Assembly (NCBI RefSeq): GCF_000949385.2
Contig: NZ_JYKO02000001.1
Location: forward strand, 4,164,770-4,228,769
Length of the DNA stretch: 64,000 nt
Reading direction: 5' to 3'
Source of the DNA: Pseudomonas sp. LFM046
GTDB lineage: Bacteria > Pseudomonadota > Gammaproteobacteria > Pseudomonadales > Pseudomonadaceae
In this document: piece after piece, positions 7,759-15,848 of the stretch
How the letters are laid out: every line of letters starts with the position of its first letter
Position numbering within the stretch: the stretch's first letter is position 1
The notes under the pieces: model-generated
The model's database searches: none
What the model was told of the DNA's origin: nothing
The model's input: the letters and a program-made list of their open reading frames with translations, nothing else
Position numbers and translations under genes: made by a program

Positions 7759-8640
7759 GTGTTCAAAGGTATCGCCCTGTCCGTCGCATCGTCCTGCGCG
7801 TTCGCCGGTCTCTATTACTACGCCACGCTGCTCAAGCCGCTCACCGGTGAGGAAATCTTCGGCTGGCGCATGCTGCTCACCCTGCCGTGCGTGTCGCTGT
7901 TTCTGCTGCTAGGCCGGGAGTGGCAGCCGGTCAGGGAAATTTTCATCCGCATTCGGCAGCGTCCCAACCTGCTGCTCGGCCTGATGGGTAGCAGTGCTCT
8001 GCTCGGCGTGCAGCAATGGCTGTTCCTCTGGGCCCCCATCAACGGTCGGGGTCTACAGGTTTCCCTGGGGTACTTCCTGCTTCCGCTCACCATGCTGATG
8101 GTGGGGGTGGTCTTCTATCGGGAGAGGCTCACTTGGTTGCAGAGGGCCGCCGGCGCTTCTGCGCTGATGGGGGTCTCTCACGAGTTGATCCAGATGGGTG
8201 GCTTCTCCTGGGAGGCATTGCTGGTTGCGTTCGGCTTCCCGGCCTACTTCATGCTGCGTCGCAGGCTCAACACCGCCAACTTGGGGGGACTTTGGTTCGA
8301 CATGCTGTTCACGCTGCCCTTTGCCTGCTGGTTCGTGCTGGGGCAACAGGGGACGGTCGCGCAATTCGAGCAGGCGCCTCGACTGGTCGTCCTGGTGATT
8401 TTCCTGGCGGTGATCAGCGCAGCGGCCTTCATGGCGTACACCACTGCCAGCCGTCTCCTTCCATTCAGCCTGTTCGGCTTGCTGGGTTATGTGGAGCCTG
8501 TGCTGATGGTGGTCGCCGCATTGTTCATCGGCGAACGAATCGCGTCCCGCGAGTGGCTGACCTATATACCCATCTGGCTTGCGGTGGGACTGCTGGCCCT
8601 GGAAGGCGTGCGGCATATTCGGGGCAGAGCCAGAGCGTGA
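7759..8640 (+). CDS. RarD-type EamA/DMT-superfamily transporter
   Basis: A 293-residue inner-membrane protein with about ten hydrophobic helices in the RarD pattern (FAGLYYYATLLKPLTGEEIFGWRM near the N-terminus, QVSLGYFLLPL in the middle, LGYVEPVLM late). RarD-like permeases are drug/metabolite transporters of uncertain substrate. I chose GTG at 7759 because CGGAGG ends six bases before it; a TTG at 7741 is also in frame. Its base composition is less GC-rich than the operon on its left. Confidence 0.82.
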   Translation: MFKGIALSVASSCAFAGLYYYATLLKPLTGEEIFGWRMLLTLPCVSLFLLLGREWQPVREIFIRIRQRPNLLLGLMGSSALLGVQQWLFLWAPINGRGLQVSLGYFLLPLTMLMVGVVFYRERLTWLQRAAGASALMGVSHELIQMGGFSWEALLVAFGFPAYFMLRRRLNTANLGGLWFDMLFTLPFACWFVLGQQGTVAQFEQAPRLVVLVIFLAVISAAAFMAYTTASRLLPFSLFGLLGYVEPVLMVVAALFIGERIASREWLTYIPIWLAVGLLALEGVRHIRGRARA

Positions 8641-8713
8641 TTGACTGTCCGTATATGGGCACAAAGCGGCGATGAAACCAGGGGCGATTCAGAAAGCGCG
8701 GCTTTCTGACCCG

Positions 8714-9445
8714 CTATCGGTTCAATTCGTACACGCACATATTGACCGTCGCGGCCAGGTTCAGCGATTCGATCGCGCCACAACCGGGAATCGTAAAAGG
8801 CTGGGCGTTGAGTGCGATCAGTTGCTCGCGGGGCACGCCGCGTGCTTCGTTGCCGAACAGGTAGCAATCGAAGGTCTTGAAACTGGCGGATTGCACGCGA
8901 TCGCCCTTCATGTCCAGGCAGGCGATGCGTTCAAAGCGCGTGCGCAGGGAATCCAATTCCACATCCAGCTCCATGGGCGCATGAAAAATGGCGCCCATGC
9001 TGGAGCGCACGACTTTGGGGTTATACGGATCAACGCTGCCGGGACTGAGCAGGCAGCGAAAATGACCGAACCACGCCAACGTACGCAGAATGGTCCCGAG
9101 ATTGCCCGGGTCCTGAATTTCATGCAGGTAAATGGCGCGCTCGTTATCCGTGGAGGCAGCAACCGGCGCGCTCGTCGCCGGCATGGGCACCAGCGCAATG
9201 ATTCCCTGCGGTGTCTTGGTGTCGGCGATCTGCGCCATCTGGCGGTCGCTGATCACATGGGTTTCAAACGGGCTTTGCCAGTGCTCGTAGGCGCCGGTTA
9301 CATACAGCTGACTGCGCTGCAGAAGCGGATTCTTCAAGGCCGCTTTCTGCAGTTCCAGCAGCAGATGTTCGCCCTCCACCAGGAAATGACCGAACTCGGC
9401 CCGGTATTTCTTCTGGTGGAGCTTTTTAATGTCATCGAATTTCAT
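8714..9445 (-). CDS. TrmH/SpoU-family RNA 2'-O-methyltransferase
   Basis: A 243-residue SPOUT-class methyltransferase. The trefoil-knot motifs are present: IQDPGNLGTILRTLAWFG, LFGNEARGVP and the final IPGCGAIESLNLAATVNMCVYE. The N-terminal part (VEGEHLLLEL) is the usual substrate-binding extension. It should methylate a ribose 2'-OH in rRNA or tRNA; the site cannot be told. The ATG at 9445 is eleven bases after the flavoprotein stop, so the two form a minus-strand operon. GC content is clearly lower than in the surrounding core genes. Confidence 0.85.
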   Translation of the reverse strand: MKFDDIKKLHQKKYRAEFGHFLVEGEHLLLELQKAALKNPLLQRSQLYVTGAYEHWQSPFETHVISDRQMAQIADTKTPQGIIALVPMPATSAPVAASTDNERAIYLHEIQDPGNLGTILRTLAWFGHFRCLLSPGSVDPYNPKVVRSSMGAIFHAPMELDVELDSLRTRFERIACLDMKGDRVQSASFKTFDCYLFGNEARGVPREQLIALNAQPFTIPGCGAIESLNLAATVNMCVYELNR

Positions 9446-9456
9446 CAATGCGGCGC

Positions 9457-11094
9457 TCAGTGGGGCTGCTCTTCGGTCTTCTGGATTTCAGACAGAAGCG
9501 ACTTGGCCAAGGCCTCGGCGACTTTGATACCGTCCACGCCCGCCGACAGAATGCCACCGGCATAACCGGCGCCTTCACCAGCCGGATACAGGCCGCGCAG
9601 GTTGAGGCTCTGCAAGGTCTCGTGGTCGCGCGTGATGCGGACCGGGGAGGAGGTGCGGGTTTCGATGCCGGTGAGCACCGCGTCATCGCGATCAAAACCA
9701 CGAATCTGCTTGCCGAACGCCGGCAGCGCCTCGCGGATGGCCTCGATCGCATAATCCGGCAGCGAGAGCGCCAGATCGCCCAGGCGAACGCCGGGTTTGT
9801 AGGAGGGTTCCACCTCGCCAAACTCGGTCGACGGCACGCCGCGAATGAAGTCGCCCACCAATTGCGCGGGCGCACAGTAATCGCTGCCGCCCAATTCATA
9901 GGCACGGGATTCCAGGCGCTCCTGGAATTCCACACCGGCCAGCGGGCCGCCCGGGAAGTCCTGCTCCGGGTTGATGCCGACGACGATGCCGGCATTCGCA
10001 TTGCGTTCGTTGCGCGAGTACTGGCTCATGCCGTTGGTAACGACGCGCTCCGGCTCCGACGTAGCCGCCACCACAGTGCCGCCGGGGCACATGCAGAAGC
10101 TGTAGACGGCGCGGCCATTCTTGGCGTGATACACGACTTTGTAGTCGGCGGCGCCGAGCTCCTGGTGGCCGGCGTACTTGCCCAGGCGGGCCTCGTCGAT
10201 CATGCCCTGCGGGTGTTCGATGCGAAAACCCACGGCAAAGGGCTTGGCCTCGATGAACACGCCCTGTCGGTGCAGCATACGGAAGGTATCGCGGGAGCTG
10301 TGGCCCAGCGCCAGGACAACATGGCGACTGTGGATGGTTTCGCCGCTGGCCAGCACCACACCCTCGAGCTGGCCATCGTTGATCAGCAGATCGGACACCT
10401 TGCTTTCAAATCGCACCTCGCCGCCGAGGGCGATAATCTCCTCGCGCATGGTGGACACCACGCCGGTGAGGCGGAAAGTGCCGATATGCGGCTTGCTCAC
10501 GTACATGATCTCCGACGGAGCGCCGGCGCGAACAAACTCGTGCATGACCTTGCGGGCGTAGAACTTCGGGTCCTTGATCTGGCTGTAGAGCTTGCCGTCC
10601 GAGAACAGGCCGGCACCACCTTCGCCGAACTGCACGTTGGATTCCGGGGTCAGGACCTTCTTGCGCCACAGCGCCCAGGTATCCTTGGTGCGCCTGCGCA
10701 CGTCCTTGCCGCGCTCCAGCACGATGGGTTTGAACCCCATCTGCGCGAGCAACAGCGCCGCGAACAATCCACAAGGGCCAAAGCCCACGACCACCGGCCG
10801 CTCGCTCAGATTGGCCGGCGCTTCTCCTACTGGATAGTACTGGGTGTCCGGGGCCGGACGGATATTGTGGTCATCGGCAAAGCGCGCCAGAATCGCCGCC
10901 TCGTCGCGGGCCTCCAGATCGATGATGTAGATGAACAGAATGACGCTGCTTTTCTTGCGGGCATCGTAGCTGCGCTTGAACACGGTGAAGTTCAGCAGAT
11001 CGGCGTCGCTGATACCCAGGCGTTTGACGATGGCCTTGCGCAATTCATCGGCGGAGTGATCGAGGGGCAGAGACAGTTCGTTGATGCGAATCAT
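9457..11094 (-). CDS. FAD-dependent oxidoreductase, COG2509 family
   Basis: A 545-residue uncharacterised flavoprotein. An N-terminal domain of about 100 residues precedes the dinucleotide fold (VVVGFGPCGLFAALLLAQ). Later motifs are FGEGGAGLFSDGKL, SFCMCPGGTVV and the C-terminal FAD closure LYPAGEGAGYAGGILSAG. The length matches the family. The start at 11094 (MIRINEL) has AGGA upstream; a longer frame to 11133 lacks support. Substrate unknown. First gene of a two-gene minus-strand unit with the TrmH-like methyltransferase. Confidence 0.85.
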   Translation of the reverse strand: MIRINELSLPLDHSADELRKAIVKRLGISDADLLNFTVFKRSYDARKKSSVILFIYIIDLEARDEAAILARFADDHNIRPAPDTQYYPVGEAPANLSERPVVVGFGPCGLFAALLLAQMGFKPIVLERGKDVRRRTKDTWALWRKKVLTPESNVQFGEGGAGLFSDGKLYSQIKDPKFYARKVMHEFVRAGAPSEIMYVSKPHIGTFRLTGVVSTMREEIIALGGEVRFESKVSDLLINDGQLEGVVLASGETIHSRHVVLALGHSSRDTFRMLHRQGVFIEAKPFAVGFRIEHPQGMIDEARLGKYAGHQELGAADYKVVYHAKNGRAVYSFCMCPGGTVVAATSEPERVVTNGMSQYSRNERNANAGIVVGINPEQDFPGGPLAGVEFQERLESRAYELGGSDYCAPAQLVGDFIRGVPSTEFGEVEPSYKPGVRLGDLALSLPDYAIEAIREALPAFGKQIRGFDRDDAVLTGIETRTSSPVRITRDHETLQSLNLRGLYPAGEGAGYAGGILSAGVDGIKVAEALAKSLLSEIQKTEEQPH

Positions 11095-11252
11095 GGCGGT
11101 AATCCTGGCCGGTGAATCCGGCAAAGGAAGCAACAGAGGGATGAGGTAAGGCGCGAATTGTACCCGCCGCCGCCCGCCCCTGTCAGGTCTGGACTGACGG
11201 CCCTCTGGAACGCGCCATGCGGGTCGGCGCAGTGCGATCCCTGCCCCGCGGA

Positions 11253-11283
11253 TTTAACCTGCGCGGGATTATCGGCTTATAAT
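11253..11283 (+). promoter_or_regulatory. Candidate sigma-70 promoter for rlmE
   Basis: A perfect TATAAT (11278-11283) lies 18-19 bases after TTTAACC (11253-11259), giving a leader of about 80 bases before rlmE. It sits in the gap between rlmE and the divergent flavoprotein gene. Confidence 0.5.
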
Positions 11284-11368
11284 TGCCGCCGCTTTGCGCC
11301 CAACAGCTTCCCCTCTGTTGCCTATATTGTCCCGCACCTCACATTGATTTTCCGTAGTTGGCTCTCTC

Positions 11369-11989
11369 ATGAAACGATCCAAAAGCAGCCGCCGCTGGCT
11401 GGATGAACACGTCAACGATCCTTACGTCAAACGGGCTCAGAAGGATGGCTTGCGTTCCCGCGCCAGCTACAAGCTCATCGAGCTGAACGAGAAGGACAAA
11501 CTGATCCGCCCCGGCATGCTGGTCATGGACCTTGGCTCCGCTCCCGGCGGCTGGTCGCAGGTGGCCGGAGGGCTCGTGGGGGAAAAGGGACGGGTTCTGG
11601 CCAGTGACATTCTGCCGATGGACCCGCTGGATAACGTCGATTTCATTCAAGGCGACTTCACCGACGACGCGGTGTTCCAGCAGATTCTCGACAAGCTCGC
11701 CGGCAGGCAGCCCGATCTGATCGTTTCCGACATCGCCCCCAATATCAGTGGCGTCGCTGCCGCCGATCAGGCCTCCTCGATGTACCTGGTCGAACTCACC
11801 CTCGACATGGTTCGGCAAGTGCTCAAACCCAATGGAAACTATGTGGTCAAGGTCTTTCAGGGCGAAGGCTCCGACGTCTTTCTGAAGGACGTTCGCACCT
11901 CATTCGAAAAGGTGGTGATACGCAAACCCGAGGCGTCGCGGCCGCGGTCGAGGGAGGTTTATCTGGTGGCAAAGGGGTTTAGAGGATAA
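11369..11989 (+). CDS. rlmE: 23S rRNA (uridine-2'-O-)-methyltransferase RlmE (FtsJ/RrmJ)
   Basis: 206 residues, close to the 209 of E. coli RlmE, with the SAM motif [12 protein letters not shown] at residues 54-65 and the full catalytic tetrad K35, D121, K161 and E196. It methylates U2552 of 23S rRNA in the assembling large subunit. In Pseudomonas the housekeeping rlmE normally sits beside yhbY and ftsH; here neither is present and the GC content is low, so this may be an extra, acquired copy. Whether another copy exists cannot be seen from this window. Confidence 0.9.
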   Translation: MKRSKSSRRWLDEHVNDPYVKRAQKDGLRSRASYKLIELNEKDKLIRPGMLVMDLGSAPGGWSQVAGGLVGEKGRVLASDILPMDPLDNVDFIQGDFTDDAVFQQILDKLAGRQPDLIVSDIAPNISGVAAADQASSMYLVELTLDMVRQVLKPNGNYVVKVFQGEGSDVFLKDVRTSFEKVVIRKPEASRPRSREVYLVAKGFRG

Positions 11990-12101
11990 GGCGCCTGCAG
12001 CGCTGAAGTGCGATCGGTCGGACGCAAAATCCCGTGCACGATTTCGCCGACCCATCCGTTGCATCGACCAGTCGAATCCACACCCTAGAGTGGGCGATGG
12101 C

Positions 12102-12704
12102 CTATCGATGCCCCTGCTCGTTGGCGGCCTGGTTCACAGCCGCCTCAATGGCTTCAACCCAAGGCTCATTGCCAATGGCCTGCGCAATAGCACGTGCGCC
12201 CACCATCGCCGCAAAAATGACCATTGCATCGCGTTCGGCGGCGTCCGAGACGGTATGGGCAGCAGTTGGTCCCTTCAGCTCGCTGATGAACTTGTCGAAC
12301 AGGTCTTTCGTACCCGCCTTGTAAGCGTCTACGGACGCTTCATCGGCGCCTCCGTGGATGACGTGTGGCGCGAATGCCAATACCGGGCAGCGACGCTTCG
12401 CCGACCTGTTTCGAAGGTACTGGCGGACAAGCGCACAGGCTCGATTCTCGGCTTTGGCATCTGCCTGCTGATACACGTCGTCCCAGGCATCGAGGGACTG
12501 ATCGAACGCCAGCGAAAACGCTTCGGCCACAAGCGCATCCTTGGACTTGAACTGCTTGTAGAAGCCGCCAACCGTCATTCCGTTGGCAGCCATCACGTCG
12601 GACACCGATACGTTTTCGACGCCCAGCTCGCGAAACATCCGGCTCGCCGTCTCAACGATCTTCGCTCGATTCTCCGAAGCCTGTTGTTGTGATGAGCGTC
12701 CCAT
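12102..12704 (-). CDS. TetR-family transcriptional regulator
   Basis: 200 residues with an N-terminal helix-turn-helix (ETASRMFRELGVENVSVSDVMAANGMTVGGFYKQFKSKDALV region) and a helical ligand-binding domain. It follows the MaoC-like gene by four bases on the same strand, so both are co-transcribed. A palindrome in the shared promoter with the tautomerase gene (13222-13239) is a plausible operator. The ligand is unknown. Confidence 0.88.
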   Translation of the reverse strand: MGRSSQQQASENRAKIVETASRMFRELGVENVSVSDVMAANGMTVGGFYKQFKSKDALVAEAFSLAFDQSLDAWDDVYQQADAKAENRACALVRQYLRNRSAKRRCPVLAFAPHVIHGGADEASVDAYKAGTKDLFDKFISELKGPTAAHTVSDAAERDAMVIFAAMVGARAIAQAIGNEPWVEAIEAAVNQAANEQGHR

Positions 12705-12708
12705 GACC

Positions 12709-13155
12709 TTACCTCTCCTTCTTGAAGCCCACGACCTTGGTGGTCAGTTTTTGCAGTACCTCATCATTCTGATTCGAGGTCACACACTCGAAAACGACGA
12801 TGGCCCGATCAGGCCTGGATCGGGACGGCGTAATGCTGACGACCTTGCTGGTGACCTGAAGGATGTCACCAGGGCGGGTTGCCTGTGGCCAACTGATCTC
12901 CGCGCCTGCGCCGATTACGCCGCGAGCGAAGGGCAGGCTCTGCACCAGGAGCCGCATCGTGATGGCCGCTGTGTGCCATCCACTTGCAGCCAGGCCCTCG
13001 AAGAACGTGTCCTTCGCCGCGTCTTCGTCGAGATGGAATGACTGTGGGTCGAACTGGGTTGCGAACTGGATGATCTGCTCGGCGTCCAGCTCATGCTGGC
13101 CGCTTACAAAAATGTCATCCACGGCTATGTCATCCAGGTAGATACGTTCCGGCAT
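12709..13155 (-). CDS. MaoC-like hot-dog dehydratase
   Basis: A 148-residue single hot-dog protein; FATQFDPQSFHLDEDAAKDTFFEGLAASGWHT carries the Asp/His arrangement of (R)-specific enoyl-CoA hydratases. It probably hydrates or dehydrates an acyl-CoA thioester. It is first in a two-gene operon with TetR and is divergent from the tautomerase. Start ATG follows GAGAGA. It is distinct from the PhaJ4-type protein at 53980. Confidence 0.8.
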   Translation of the reverse strand: MPERIYLDDIAVDDIFVSGQHELDAEQIIQFATQFDPQSFHLDEDAAKDTFFEGLAASGWHTAAITMRLLVQSLPFARGVIGAGAEISWPQATRPGDILQVTSKVVSITPSRSRPDRAIVVFECVTSNQNDEVLQKLTTKVVGFKKER

Positions 13156-13221
13156 TCTCTCGACTCCATCGCTAGCCCGTTGGGCGCTATCCAGGGGGTG
13201 GTCGCACTCTCTTGTAAAAAT

Positions 13222-13239
13222 AGATTATGGTCATTATCT
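13222..13239. promoter_or_regulatory. Candidate TetR operator between MaoC and tautomerase genes
   Basis: An 18-base AT-rich imperfect palindrome, AGATTATGGTCATTATCT, matches its own reverse complement at 14 of 18 positions. It stands out in a GC-rich gap between two divergent promoters. Assignment to the adjacent TetR is inference. Confidence 0.45.
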
Positions 13240-13340
13240 TTTCACTGCAAGGGTGCCTGGCGACCGAACCGACCAGCGCCTGAGCTCGCGCCCAAGCCAG
13301 CGGGTCTGAAGGTTTTCCCGATCACGTCCAGGAGAATTCC

Positions 13341-13724
13341 ATGCCTCTCGTCCGTATCGATATCAAAAGGAACCCTGACACTTCCTACGCCAAGCGGCTG
13401 GGCAAGGTCGTCTATGACTCGATGAGGAGCGCGATCAACGTGCCGGATCACGACAACTTTCAGGTCCTGACCGAGCACGATGACGCCCACTTCGTCTATG
13501 ACCCGGAGTACCTCGGGATAGCGCGAACGGATGGCCTGGTGTTTATCCAGATCACCCTCAACGAGGGGCGCACAACGGATCAGAAGAAGCTTCTCTACAA
13601 GGCGATTGCCGAAGGGCTCAACAAGGAAGCAGGTGTTCGCCTGGAGGACGTTTTCATCAGCCTGGTCGAAGTCAAAAAGGAAAACTGGTCCTTCGGTAAC
13701 GGACTCGCTCAATACGCGACCTGA
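13341..13724 (+). CDS. Tautomerase-superfamily protein
   Basis: 127 residues beginning M-P-L-V-R; Pro2 would become the N-terminal catalytic proline of the 4-oxalocrotonate tautomerase superfamily. The pattern TDGLVFIQITLNEGR and the end VSLVEV-KKENWSFGNG fit the longer tautomerase subgroup. An AGGAG site precedes the ATG. It is divergent from the MaoC-TetR operon and may share its regulator and a small aromatic or acyl degradation task (inference). Confidence 0.82.
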   Translation: MPLVRIDIKRNPDTSYAKRLGKVVYDSMRSAINVPDHDNFQVLTEHDDAHFVYDPEYLGIARTDGLVFIQITLNEGRTTDQKKLLYKAIAEGLNKEAGVRLEDVFISLVEVKKENWSFGNGLAQYAT

Positions 13725-13940
13725 ACCGACGGCCGTGCAGCAACCACCCGATTGACCAGCGCCGGGCAAGCTCCGGCACCAATGGCTTTGCGGCCAGGTA
13801 GCAGCGCTCGATGAGCCAACCTCCTCCTGCAAACGGACGCGCCTCACACAGCCGCAAAGCGGCTTGTTCGCATGGCTGTTCATGGCCAGGGTGATTTGCT
13901 ATCAATCAGCACGCCCTCTCGCCACTGCCGAAACGCCTGC

Positions 13941-14971
13941 ATGGACCAGATCCTTTCGTTCCTGTCCGAAACCGTTCCCAAAGCCAAAACCGTAGAACAG
14001 CTCACACGCCCGTTGCTGGCCTTGCTCGAAAGAGTCACGGGCATGGAGTCGACCTACCTGACGACCATCGACACCGGGCAAGGTGTTCAGCGCGTGGAAT
14101 TCGCTCGCAACGCCGGCGGGATGGAGATACCCGAGGGGCTGGTGGTGCCGTGGGAGGACACCTTGTGCAAGCGTGCGCTGGACGAGAATCGCCTGTACTC
14201 GGACGACGTTGCCGAGTGCTGGGGGGACTCGGATGCCGCCAGGGCGCTGGGCATCAGGACGTACGTCAGTGCTCCGATCAAGGCACAGGATGGCCGGGTG
14301 CTCGGTACGGTTTGTGCCGCAAGCTCGTCAAAGGTCACCCGCGCTCCAGAAGTGGAACCGATCCTGAAGCTGCTTTCCGGACTGCTGGGGTACTCCCTGG
14401 AACGGGAGCTTCTTGTCGAACAATTGCAAACCGCGAACACGGAGCTGACGAGGCTGGCCCTGACCGACTCCCTGACGGGCTTGTCCAATCGGCGCGCCAT
14501 CCTGAGTGAACTCGCGCGCATGTTCGCGCTGGCTCAGCGGGAACAGAAGTACGTGCTGGTGGGCGTCGTCGATCTGGATGGCTTCAAGCACATCAACGAT
14601 ACCCATGGTCACCAGGCCGGCGACGCCTTTTTGCAAGGCGTCTCTGCCCGCCTGCAAGACAGCCTGCGTGCGAGCGACATTCTTGGGCGCACGGGCGGGG
14701 ACGAGTTCATCGTGATCGCACTGGGCACGCCATCCCGTCAGCAGGACCAGTCGACCGACATGCTGCATGCCGCCAACCTGCTGCAGGAGAGATTGGCGAA
14801 CGCCACCATCGGGCATTACGAATTGGTAACGGGCACGGCGATCTTCAGTATCGCGGCGCCAGCGTCGGCGTTGTCGCGGTGCAGCCCGATAGCGTGACCG
14901 CGGATGAGGCCATCAAGCTGGCTGACCGGGAAATGTACAAGGTGAAGCAGCAGCGCAAGGCCGCCCGGTAA
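13941..14971 (+). pseudogene. GAF-GGDEF diguanylate cyclase with a C-terminal frameshift
   Basis: A GAF domain (residues about 5-155) is followed by a GGDEF domain with LTDSLTGLSNRR, DLDGFKHINDTHGH, an RxxD inhibitory site (RASD) five residues before GGDEF, and the active-site GGDEF itself. The frame then closes at 14897 in a non-homologous tail. A second frame from about 14847 reads the missing end (QYRGASVGVVAVQP then ADREMYKVKQQRKAAR) to a TAA at 14969-14971. Loss of one C after ATCTTC at 14841-14846 explains the break. It is either a recent mutation or a sequence error. Without the shift it would be a normal 343-residue enzyme. Confidence 0.8.
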
Positions 14972-15055
14972 CTGGAGCAGTCGAACTGCTCGGGGGCTCG
15001 AATTCGAGACCTCGACCCAGCCCCCGAAGCGGCGCTTTCGCACCCTTTGTGCCAG

Positions 15056-15448
15056 CTACTCCTCAAAGCGACTCGTGGCGTCACGATCACGCTCGTAACG
15101 CCTCGTGAGCGGAAACGGCGGCAACCAGGACTCGCGACGGATATTCCAGAGCTCATAGGTTGGCTTCAGCTGGTCAGGGGCATCCAGGGCCCCCAGGCTC
15201 ACTTCGATTTCGTCATCGCTGCGCGCAAACACAGACGAGCCGCAGCGGGGACAGAAAAACCGTCCGGCGTAGTCGCGTGTTTCGCCCTCGATCGTCACCG
15301 CATCCTGAGGGAATATCGCGGACGCGTGAAAAAGGGCTCCGTGATGCTTGCGGCAGTCGAGACAGTGACAAATGCCGACCCGATAGGGGCGCCCGGACGC
15401 CACAATTCGGACGCTGCCGCAAAGACAACCACCTGTGAATCGGTCCAT
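15056..15448 (-). CDS. GFA-family zinc protein
   Basis: 130 residues of the glutathione-dependent-formaldehyde-activating-like fold. The cysteine pairs GGCLCGSVR, CHCLDCRK and CPRCGSSVF provide the structural and catalytic zinc sites. Most such proteins are not formaldehyde enzymes and have unknown substrates. AGGAG precedes the ATG. Single gene, convergent with the GGDEF gene. Confidence 0.85.
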   Translation of the reverse strand: MDRFTGGCLCGSVRIVASGRPYRVGICHCLDCRKHHGALFHASAIFPQDAVTIEGETRDYAGRFFCPRCGSSVFARSDDEIEVSLGALDAPDQLKPTYELWNIRRESWLPPFPLTRRYERDRDATSRFEE

Positions 15449-15655
15449 GCTGCGTCTCCTCTGAAATCAAGCGGACGGAATCTCTGCAATGAACGCCCAC
15501 GGGCGTCCATGAAACCTGTTCAACACCTACCGCTCGTCACCTGCATACCTGTATGTATAGCGCCGTCCGACCTTCGAAGTTGGCCGTGAAAATTCCTCGT
15601 CTGTTTCCCTGGTGATTCACTGTGGGAAAATTTCCCGCGCAAATCCTCACCATTA

Positions 15656-15686
15656 AAAGAGCCCGCACTAAGCGGGCTTTTTCGTT
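15656..15686 (+). terminator. Rho-independent terminator without an upstream gene
   Basis: GAGCCCGC / GCGGGCTT stem with a short loop and a T5 tail on the plus strand. The nearest gene upstream, the GFA gene, points the other way. The 15449-15848 gap therefore contains a possible short non-coding transcript ending here; it also holds an A+T palindrome GGGAAAATTTCCC at 15624-15636. I see no other coding signal in this gap. Confidence 0.7.
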
Positions 15687-15848
15687 ATTACCCGAAGTTC
15701 CAAAAAATTCGTCACAGGCTCGAGGAATCAGGCCTGCCGCCTGTCTAGAACACTGTAGCCAGAGATGAACAGGGGGCTTACTGGAGACTCTACCGAAATA
15801 CTTTTCGTTGGGGAGGGGAACCAAGAGAACTGAGACGGAGGCCTGATC

